A stretch of DNA of 64,000 nucleotides, from positions 62,001 to 126,000 of the forward strand of contig NZ_WKJJ01000005.1 of NCBI RefSeq assembly GCF_009674485.1. The letters are read 5' to 3'. The stretch is from Pseudoduganella rivuli (lineage in GTDB: Bacteria; Pseudomonadota; Gammaproteobacteria; Burkholderiales; Burkholderiaceae_D). Position numbers and translations under genes: made by a program. The stretch's first letter is position 1. Each line of letters opens with the position of its first letter. Positions 1-6,848 of the stretch are shown one piece after another. Under the pieces are notes generated by a model that was not told the DNA's origin, made no database searches, and saw only the letters and a list, made by a program, of their open reading frames with translations.

Positions 1-348
1 GGTCACGCCGCCGGCGCCTTCGCTATGCTGGATACCCGCCGCGTACGACGCGGACGTATCCAGGCTGATGGAATCGAAGGAAATCGTGGCGTCCTTGGCG
101 GCGTCGCCAAACAATTGCTGCGCGAAACTACCGATCAGGTTTTGCGCCAGGTCGACCGTGGAATTGCCCAGTGATTCCACGCGCTGCTGCAAGTCGATGC
201 CGTTTTTCGACAGCGACACCAAATCATTCTTGGCCTTCTCCACCAGCGATGTCTTGTCCACGCTTGCAGGACGCGCATCTTTATCCGCCTGGGCAGGCAG
301 GGCGGTGGGAAGGAACGAACGGGAATTCAGTGGGCTTAAGTTGGTCAT
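1..348 (-). CDS. hypothetical protein, 3' end outside window
   Basis: An open frame runs from an ATG at 346-348 to the window edge without a stop, giving 116 N-terminal residues. The protein starts MTNLSPLNSRSF and continues with a polar, probably helical stretch (a segment reads SLSKNGIDLQQRVESL). No signal peptide or membrane segment is visible. I do not recognise the family. There is no strong ribosome binding site before the ATG; a TTG a few codons upstream in the same frame is possible. It reads in the same direction as the next small gene, 89 bases upstream. The call rests on open frame length and coding-like codon use. Confidence 0.6.
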   Translation of the reverse strand, partial: MTNLSPLNSRSFLPTALPAQADKDARPASVDKTSLVEKAKNDLVSLSKNGIDLQQRVESLGNSTVDLAQNLIGSFAQQLFGDAAKDATISFDSISLDTSASYAAGIQHSEGAGGVT

Positions 349-437
349 CGCAGCACCCGGTGCAGGGCAATTGTCTGGTTTCCTTTATTACATCGGCAGA
401 AATCCCGTTTACTTGAGGGCGCCGGGACGCGAATAAA

Positions 438-653
438 TCAGTGGTGGTGGTGATGGTGGTGCACTTCACCCGTCTCCAGGAACGACTTTACCGCATCCGC
501 ATTTCCGGTGGCGTGCAAACGCAATTCACCGCAGGCGCACAGGCCCTGGTAAGGCTGGATGTGCGAGCAGGCCGATACTTTTTGCAGGTACAAGGTCACT
601 GGTTTGTTGCATTTGACACATTTGAAGGTCAGGGTACGCGCTGGTTTGGACAT
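438..653 (-). CDS. small cysteine-rich protein with a His7 tail
   Basis: A 71-residue protein starting MSKPARTLTFKCVKCNK. Cysteines at 12, 15, 29, 39 and 41 (a CxxC, a lone Cys and a CxC) suggest a zinc-ribbon-like or other metal site. The chain ends in seven consecutive histidines (65-71), encoded by CAC/CAT codons just before the stop. The gene sits in native flanking sequence, so the tail is not a cloning tag. I do not recognise a named family. A metal-binding or metal-delivery role is inference from composition. No clear Shine-Dalgarno sequence precedes the start. Confidence 0.65.
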   Translation of the reverse strand: MSKPARTLTFKCVKCNKPVTLYLQKVSACSHIQPYQGLCACGELRLHATGNADAVKSFLETGEVHHHHHHH

Positions 654-696
654 GGTGAAAAGAATTCAGGTAAAACGCGGATTTTAGCATTCCACG

Positions 697-1167
697 TCAA
701 GCCTCGACATCGATGGAAGGCCTGGCCTTCGCATCCGTTGAATAAGCTTGCTCCAGTTCAACACGCGCATCCCGTTCCATTTGCGCGGCGCGGGCCGCCA
801 CGCCGCGGTCCTGGCCGGACGGATCGGCAGGGGCCAGCGCGGCCGCCACGATGCGCTGGGCCCGCGCAATGGTTTCCTGCGGCGTGGCGCCCGGCGACGT
901 ATTGATGTTGACTTCACCGCCCACCGCGTAAGCGACGCCGTTGGGTCCGCGCTGGTACGTATAAGTGGGGCCCGAGGTGGCCAATCCGCCGGCGGCGGCC
1001 AGGTGCGCCTGCTCATGCTGGCGCACCTTGGTGTCGGTGGCCTTCAGCTTGTCGATTTGCGCCTGCTGTTCCGGCGTCAGTTCGGTTTTATCGGTGCGCG
1101 CCGCCGCGCCTGCCGGTGGTGCGGCGGCAGGTATATAAGCGCTGGATGAAATGGCATTGATCGCCAT
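697..1167 (-). CDS. SprA-related putative metalloprotease
   Basis: A 156-residue protein from the ATG at 1165-1167 (MAINAISSSAYIP); the longer frame starting at 1209 adds 14 residues with no typical start context. A Pro/Ala-rich N-terminus is followed by a compact domain with HEQAH at residues 51-55, an HExxH-type zinc motif, then repeated small-residue segments such as GGLATSGPTYTYQ. This matches the SprA-related family (PF12118) as I know it, in which the HExxH motif suggests a metalloprotease; activity has not been shown from this sequence. It stands alone between two unrelated small genes. Confidence 0.75.
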   Translation of the reverse strand: MAINAISSSAYIPAAAPPAGAAARTDKTELTPEQQAQIDKLKATDTKVRQHEQAHLAAAGGLATSGPTYTYQRGPNGVAYAVGGEVNINTSPGATPQETIARAQRIVAAALAPADPSGQDRGVAARAAQMERDARVELEQAYSTDAKARPSIDVEA

Positions 1168-1301
1168 GGCGGCAACGAATCCGGTCCGGGAACCACGACA
1201 TTGTAACAAGGTGTTGTATTTGGTCCCCGCACGTCAACTGCCTGGCCGCCCCCACGTTGAACAGGTACCGGATGACCGGATTCAAGCCAAGAGGGATCGC
1301 T

Positions 1302-1454
1302 GTGGAACACTCGAAACAACCAAGCAAGGAAGCTGTACGCCAGTGGTTGCAGAAAAAGCTGGCAGAGCGGCGTCCGCCGCCCGACCCGCAGCAAATTCGC
1401 CGCGAGCTGGGTTGGGATTTGGTGAAAGCGGACCCGGACGCCAAGCGGCGCTGA
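1302..1454 (+). CDS. small hypothetical protein
   Basis: A 50-residue basic protein (segments KEAVRQWLQKKLAE and QQIRRELGWDLV). The GTG at 1302-1304 is chosen as start because AAGAGGG at 1289-1294 lies about 7 bases upstream; an in-frame ATG at 1257 has no such site. The sequence has a helix-Pro-helix look with many Arg and Lys. I do not recognise a family. It converges with sbcC, whose stop lies 13 bases further on. Confidence 0.5.
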   Translation: MEHSKQPSKEAVRQWLQKKLAERRPPPDPQQIRRELGWDLVKADPDAKRR

Positions 1455-1467
1455 TGGCTGACAGCCG

Positions 1468-4400
1468 TTACGCCTGAACTGAAACCGTACTGCGGCCGCC
1501 GGCGGACGGCTGCACCAGGATGCGGGTGGAAATCCGTTCCGTCATTTCCTGGACGTGTGAAATCACGCCCACTTTGCGGCCCATGGCTTGCAAGCCGTCC
1601 AGCGCATCCATCGCCACCCGCAGGGTTTCCGCATCGAGGCTGCCGAAACCCTCGTCGATGAACAACGATTCCACGCGCACGCGGTTCGACGACAGCGAGG
1701 CCAGGCCCAGCGCCAGCGCCAGCGAGACCAGGAACGATTCGCCGCCCGACAGCGAGTGCACCGAGCGCGTTTCGCCGCCCATGTCCTGGTCGCGCACCAG
1801 CAATCCCAATGACGGATTGCTCGGGTGGGGAATACGTTCCAGTTGATAACGCCGCGCCAGGTGCGACAGGTGCGCGTTGGCGTAACCCAGCAGCACGTCC
1901 AGCGTGAATTGCTGCGCATAGTTGCGGAATTTCTTGCCATCCGCGGAACCGATCAGGTCCGCCAGGCGCGCCCAGCGCTGTTCCACGGCTTCCTGCGCTT
2001 CGATCTCGTCCATCATGGCGGCGGCGCGCTGGCGCTTGTCGTCATCCTGCGCGATGGACAGGCGGTGCGCCGCCAGCGTGTCGGCGGCCTGGCGGTGCGC
2101 CATGGCCAGTTCCTGCATGGCATGCGCCAGGGTTTCCGCCGTGTAGTCGGTGTCGCCGGTGGCGGCATGCTGTTCGCGCTGCAGGCGGCGCTCCTGCAAC
2201 ACCGTGTCCGCGCTGGCGCAAGCCTGTTCCAGCGCCTGCAACGCATCCCGTTCCGCCCGCACATCGGCGTCAGTCTGCGCCAGCAACGCGTGCAAGCCAT
2301 CCATGGTCAGCAGGTCGGGATGGGTCGCCACCGCGGCCTCGCCCTGGTCTTCGCCAAACATGTCGGCCACGGCGGGCGCCGCCGCTTCCAGCACGTCGTC
2401 GCCCAGGCGTTCGCGGTTGAATTCGCGCAGCCACAACGCAAGCCGCTGTTCGGCATTGCGTGCGCTGTCGCGCAGCGCCGCCACGCGGGACGCCGCCTGC
2501 GCGCACGCTTCCTCGGCGCGCGCGTGCTGTTGCAGCGCGGCCTGGCTGGCTTGCTGCTGCGCCGCCATGCGCGCGCGGGCGGCATCGATGGCGGCTTGCA
2601 ATTGCACTTCGACGTCGCGCACTTCCTTGCCGCCCCACAGCGCCATGCGCTGTTCCTGCAGCGTCAGCACGCCCGTGTCGGCGGCAGCGTAGGCGGCGCG
2701 CGCGGCTGTGGCGTCGGCGCCGGTGCGGGCCTGCACGTCGGCCAGCGCCTGCAGTTCGATATCGAGCTGCGCGATGGCGATGGCGCGTTCGTCGGCCTGC
2801 GTGCGCTGGGTCTGCCATTGCTTCGCTTCCGCGCGGCGCGCATCGTGGAACGCTTCCGGCGCCGCGCGCCACGCATCTTTCCATTCGTCGTTGGCGGTGT
2901 CGCCGCCGCTGAACGCGCTGTCCAGTTCATCGAGAAGGGCGGCCAGTTGCTGCGCCGTCTCGATGCGTTTTTCATCGAGCGCGCGGTAATCGGCAATCGC
3001 CTGCGCCAGCGCGGTGGCCGCCTGCGTGGCGGCCGCCAGTGCACGCTGGTGTTCCGCCGTGGCCAAATCGACGCCTTTTTGCGCCGCGTCACGCGCCGCC
3101 TGCGCCCGGCGCCATGCCTGCTCCTGTTGTTCCAGCTGCTGCACGCCGTGGCGCACGGCGGACAATTCTTGTGCCAGCCACGTGGCGCGCGCGCCCACCA
3201 GGTCGATATCGACAGCCACGGCGCCGCCGGCCAGCCACGGGTCCAGCGCGTCCGGCGCGCTGTGCACCGCTTCCTGCGCCAGCGGGTGGGCTTGCCAGCC
3301 TGCCGCCAGTTGCGCGAGCACGCCTTGCAACGATTGCTGTTCCACGCCGATCGTCGTCACGCGCTCGATGCACGACTGGACGGCGGCGCGCTGGGCGGCT
3401 TGCTGTTCGACGTTCTTTTGCAGCTTTTCCCGGCAGTGCAGCACGTCGGCCTGCAAGGTGTGCAGCATCGACGCCAGCGCGCCATCGTCGTGGCGGTACG
3501 GGTGTTCGTGCGCGCCGCAGACCGGGCAGGGCGTGTCGTCTTCCAGCGTCGCGCGCAGTTTTTCCACGCTTTCGCCGCACGCGGCTTGCGCGAGTTTCAG
3601 CGCTTTTTCGGCCGCGCCGAATTCGGCCATGATGACGGCGTACTCGTGCTGGGCGCCGGCCAGCGCGGTTTCCGCCGTGGCGCGGCTGGCGCGCAGGGTG
3701 GCGGCCTGGCTTTCCAGTTGCGCGTTGCGCTCGGCCTTGCCCTGCAAGTCGCTCCACAATTTATCGGCGCCGGCCAGCTGGTCGCGCCGCGCCTCCAGCG
3801 TGCGGCGATGGGTTTGCAGGCTGTCCGCATCGAACGCCGCCAGCGCGGCGTCGGCCTGGCGGCGCTGTTCCTGTGTCGTATCCAGTTTTTCAATGGCGGC
3901 CGCCAGCGCGGATTTCGCGCGGCTGTCTTCTTCGCGGCAGCGCGCGCCATTTTGCTGGATCGTGGTCAGTGCGTTGGCATGCTTGTCGGCCTGGGTTTGC
4001 GCGTGGCCCGCCTGCGCGAACAGCAAGTCCCATTTTTCCCACCGTTCCGCCAGCGGTTGCCACGGCGCGTGCTGCGCCAGCCAGTCCAGGCCATGCTGCT
4101 GCGCGGCTTGCATCTGGCGCCGTTCGCTTTGCTTGTTTTGCAGCGCGGTTTTCGCTTGCGCGTCGGCCTGGTTGGCCGCTTCCAGCACGGCCGATGCCTG
4201 CTTGTGCGCGGGCAGCAGCGCTTCGATGCGGGCATCGAGCGCGCGCGCCTGGTCCAGTTGCGGGCCGGCGTTGCGCTGCGCGCTTTCCGCCTGGGCCAGC
4301 GCCGCTTCCGCCTGCTGCTGCGCGGCGATGGCTTGGCGGTGGCCCGCCAGCGCCTGTTCCATGGTTTGCGCGCCGGCCGATTGCGCAGCCTGCGCGGAAG

Positions 4401-5367
4401 CGATGTCGGCTTCGATGCGGGCCACGTCGGCCGCCAGCGGACGGGCCGCCTGCACCGCGTCCAGCCGCGCCAGCGCATCGCGGCGCGGCTGCGCCCGGGC
4501 GCTGTCGTCACGGCGCTGTTGCAGCAGGGTTTCCGCCTGCTGTTCGGACGCCTGCAGGCGGGCGGCCTGCTCGAACCAGCGCTGGCGCTGCTCCAGCCCT
4601 TCCTTGCGCGCATCGAGCCCGGCGAGCGCCTGTTCGGCCTGTTCGCGCTGCGCCAGCAATGCCGTGCGTTCTTCGCCGGACAACGGCTTTTGATCGGCCA
4701 GGCGCGCCGTGAGTTTTTGCAGCGCGGCGGTTTCCTGCTTGGCGCGTTCGAAAGCGCGCATGGAAATGTCGCTGTAGACCGCGCTGCCGGTCAGCGTTTC
4801 CAGCAATTCGCCCCGGTCGTTGTCGTCCGCCTTCAGGAACGTGGCGAATTCGTTTTGCGCCAGCAGCACGGCGCGCGTGAATTGCTCGAACGACAGGCCG
4901 ATGCGCTTTTCAATCTCGGCCTTCACTTCAGTCTTGGTACTGCCGACCGGCACCAGTTCCGGCAGCGTGTGCAGCACCATCGCGGTCGGCTGCAGCGCGC
5001 CTTCGGCGCGGTTGCGCGAGCGGCGCACCGACCAGCGGGCGCGGTAGCGGGCCTGGTCGCTGCCGACGAAGTCGACTTCCGCATAGGCTTCGCTCGCGCC
5101 GCGGCGCAGCAAGGTGCGCGTGTCCTGGGTGGACACGGTGTCGGCGCCCACGTCCGGCACCATGCTGCCGCGCATGGCTTTCAGCAGGCGCGGCGTGGCG
5201 TCGTACAGGGCCAGGCACAGGGTGTCGAGCAACGTGGATTTGCCGGCGCCGGTGGGGCCGCTGATGGCGAACAGGCCGCTGGAGGCCAGCGGTTCCTGTT
5301 CGAAGTCCACGGAAAATTCATTGGCCAGCGACGCCAGGTTTTTACCGCCGATACGCAGGATACGCAT
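1468..5367 (-). CDS. sbcC: exonuclease subunit SbcC
   Basis: A 1299-residue SMC/Rad50-like ATPase that with SbcD forms the nuclease acting on hairpins and blocked double-strand ends. Visible features: Walker A GPTGAGKS at 37-44, long Ala/Gln-rich coiled coils, a zinc hook CPVC at 614-617, the ABC signature LSGGES at 1206-1211, and Walker B with FIDEGFGSLD at 1236-1245. It is somewhat longer than the E. coli protein (about 1050), mostly through the coiled coils. The ATG at 5365-5367 comes two bases after the sbcD stop, so the pair is translationally coupled. The coiled coils produce a long spurious open frame on the opposite strand. Confidence 0.96.
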   Translation of the reverse strand: MRILRIGGKNLASLANEFSVDFEQEPLASSGLFAISGPTGAGKSTLLDTLCLALYDATPRLLKAMRGSMVPDVGADTVSTQDTRTLLRRGASEAYAEVDFVGSDQARYRARWSVRRSRNRAEGALQPTAMVLHTLPELVPVGSTKTEVKAEIEKRIGLSFEQFTRAVLLAQNEFATFLKADDNDRGELLETLTGSAVYSDISMRAFERAKQETAALQKLTARLADQKPLSGEERTALLAQREQAEQALAGLDARKEGLEQRQRWFEQAARLQASEQQAETLLQQRRDDSARAQPRRDALARLDAVQAARPLAADVARIEADIASAQAAQSAGAQTMEQALAGHRQAIAAQQQAEAALAQAESAQRNAGPQLDQARALDARIEALLPAHKQASAVLEAANQADAQAKTALQNKQSERRQMQAAQQHGLDWLAQHAPWQPLAERWEKWDLLFAQAGHAQTQADKHANALTTIQQNGARCREEDSRAKSALAAAIEKLDTTQEQRRQADAALAAFDADSLQTHRRTLEARRDQLAGADKLWSDLQGKAERNAQLESQAATLRASRATAETALAGAQHEYAVIMAEFGAAEKALKLAQAACGESVEKLRATLEDDTPCPVCGAHEHPYRHDDGALASMLHTLQADVLHCREKLQKNVEQQAAQRAAVQSCIERVTTIGVEQQSLQGVLAQLAAGWQAHPLAQEAVHSAPDALDPWLAGGAVAVDIDLVGARATWLAQELSAVRHGVQQLEQQEQAWRRAQAARDAAQKGVDLATAEHQRALAAATQAATALAQAIADYRALDEKRIETAQQLAALLDELDSAFSGGDTANDEWKDAWRAAPEAFHDARRAEAKQWQTQRTQADERAIAIAQLDIELQALADVQARTGADATAARAAYAAADTGVLTLQEQRMALWGGKEVRDVEVQLQAAIDAARARMAAQQQASQAALQQHARAEEACAQAASRVAALRDSARNAEQRLALWLREFNRERLGDDVLEAAAPAVADMFGEDQGEAAVATHPDLLTMDGLHALLAQTDADVRAERDALQALEQACASADTVLQERRLQREQHAATGDTDYTAETLAHAMQELAMAHRQAADTLAAHRLSIAQDDDKRQRAAAMMDEIEAQEAVEQRWARLADLIGSADGKKFRNYAQQFTLDVLLGYANAHLSHLARRYQLERIPHPSNPSLGLLVRDQDMGGETRSVHSLSGGESFLVSLALALGLASLSSNRVRVESLFIDEGFGSLDAETLRVAMDALDGLQAMGRKVGVISHVQEMTERISTRILVQPSAGGRSTVSVQA

Positions 5368-5369
5368 GC

Positions 5370-6608
5370 TTACACCCCCGCCATCAATTCGGCAAACGCG
5401 GCCAGCTGGTCGGCCGGCGCATCGGTATCGTAGCGCTGCCGGTACAGGCGCCGGAAGATATCGTCCGGTTGCAGCTTGTCCAGCTGTTCCAGCGTTTGCG
5501 TGACTTCATCGAGCGATGGTGCGCGGCGCACGGACGAGGTGTCGATGCGGGCCAGCCGCACCGCCTTGTTGTCCAGCGCCGCTTCGATTTTCGCCCGCAT
5601 GCCCGGCTGCGGCTGGTCCAGCAATACCCGTACTTCCACGTAGGGACGCGCTTCGAACGGCACGTCCGGCGGCGCCAGCGCCGCCAGGTGTTCCAGCACC
5701 TGTTCCAGTGGTGCCGGCTTTTCCGGCAGGCGCAGCATGTCGACCGCGCGCGGCACCGGCAGCGGCGTCACGGCGGCCGGCTGGCCGTCGTGCAAATCGA
5801 TGCGCAATACCTGGTGCTGGTAATGCACTTCCGAGAACGACAGGGGCAGGGGACTGCCGCTGTAGCGGATGTGTGGCTGTTTGCCGACCGCTTGCGCCAG
5901 GTGCAAATGGCCCAGCGCCGCATAGGCGATCTCCGGCCCGAAGATGCCGGACGGCAGCATTTCCGTGCCGCCGATGACGATGCGGCGTTCCGATTCGTTC
6001 GACATTTCGCCACCCACCATGTGGCAATGGCCCATGGCGACGATGCTTTGTCCCGGCTGGCGGCGCGCCTGCGCCACGGCCAGCGTCTGCTGGTACAGCA
6101 GGGCGATGCCACCCAGGTAAGGGTCACCCGCCGGCTCGCCATCTTCGCTGGCGATGCGCGGCACGTCGGCCGGGCGCAGGAATGGCATGGCGATGCACCA
6201 GGCGGCGACCTGCCCATCCTTGCCCGTCAGCGGCAGTACCAGTTTTTCCACGTCAATGGATCCGTCATCATGGCGCGGCACATTGCCCACCACGCGCGTG
6301 CCATGCTCTTCCAGCAACGGACCGGGCGCATCGAGGCGGCCCGGCGAATCGTGGTTGCCTGCCACCACGATCACGTCCAGCTGCGGCGCGCGCTGTTTAG
6401 CCTGGCGCAGGAAGCGGTACAGCTGGCGCTGCGACGCGGCGGACGGGTTGGCATTGTCGAACACGTCGCCGCACACCAGCAGCGCGTCGGCCTGTTCGGA
6501 CACGATGGTGTCCAGCAGCCAGTCGAGGAAGCACTGGTGTTCGTAGTGGCGGTCGTAATTGTGCAGCGACTGGCCCAGATGCCAGTCGGAAGTGTGCAGC
6601 AGGCGCAT
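5370..6608 (-). CDS. sbcD: exonuclease subunit SbcD
   Basis: A 412-residue Mre11-type phosphoesterase, the nuclease half of SbcCD. The metal-binding motifs are visible: D8 and H10 in MRLLHTSDWHLGQ, GDVFD at 47-51, GNHD at 84-87, then GHCH and GHLH further on. The frame is open to 6764, but the ATG at 6606-6608 gives the conserved N-terminus starting directly with the first motif, and the upstream part runs into the repeat at 6717-6826. It precedes sbcC by two bases in the same operon. Confidence 0.95.
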   Translation of the reverse strand: MRLLHTSDWHLGQSLHNYDRHYEHQCFLDWLLDTIVSEQADALLVCGDVFDNANPSAASQRQLYRFLRQAKQRAPQLDVIVVAGNHDSPGRLDAPGPLLEEHGTRVVGNVPRHDDGSIDVEKLVLPLTGKDGQVAAWCIAMPFLRPADVPRIASEDGEPAGDPYLGGIALLYQQTLAVAQARRQPGQSIVAMGHCHMVGGEMSNESERRIVIGGTEMLPSGIFGPEIAYAALGHLHLAQAVGKQPHIRYSGSPLPLSFSEVHYQHQVLRIDLHDGQPAAVTPLPVPRAVDMLRLPEKPAPLEQVLEHLAALAPPDVPFEARPYVEVRVLLDQPQPGMRAKIEAALDNKAVRLARIDTSSVRRAPSLDEVTQTLEQLDKLQPDDIFRRLYRQRYDTDAPADQLAAFAELMAGV

Positions 6609-6716
6609 GGAGAAGCCGGTCAAACTTGCGGAAAAGCGCACAATATACTGCAAACTGCGCGCGGCCGGCATGAGGTAGTCGATATTACCTGCGTGGGAAC
6701 GCGTTGACGGCAATCT

Positions 6717-6826
6717 CGTAGGGCGGTTTCCGCAATGCGGAAGCCGCCATGCGTGCAGACCCATGCTGCCAAAGCCAGCGGCGGCGTATGCACGGCGGCT
6801 TCCGCTGGCGCGGAAACCGCCCTACG
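6717..6826. repeat. BIME-like pair of inverted REP-type hairpins
   Basis: Two related palindromes face each other. The left one (6722-6748) pairs GGCGGTTTCCGC with GCGGAAGCCGCC; the right one (6794-6821) pairs GGCGGCTTCCGC with GCGGAAACCGCC. The whole left arm from CGTAGGGCGG matches the reverse complement of the right arm, ending CCGCCCTACG, over about 40 bases with few mismatches. This is the layout of a bacterial interspersed mosaic element made of two REP units. It lies between sbcD and the GGDEF gene. Confidence 0.75.
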
Positions 6827-6848
6827 GATGCCGCATTCAGGTGGGAGG

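Noticed and set aside
438..460. Vector or His-tag contamination
   Set aside because: The His codons are in a native gene with natural flanking sequence, and no cloning sites or vector backbone are seen.
1825..5433. A 1202-codon open frame opposite sbcC
   Set aside because: It mirrors the Ala/Gln-rich coiled coil of sbcC; its product is Arg/Gln-rich with no domain, and sbcC motifs are unambiguous.
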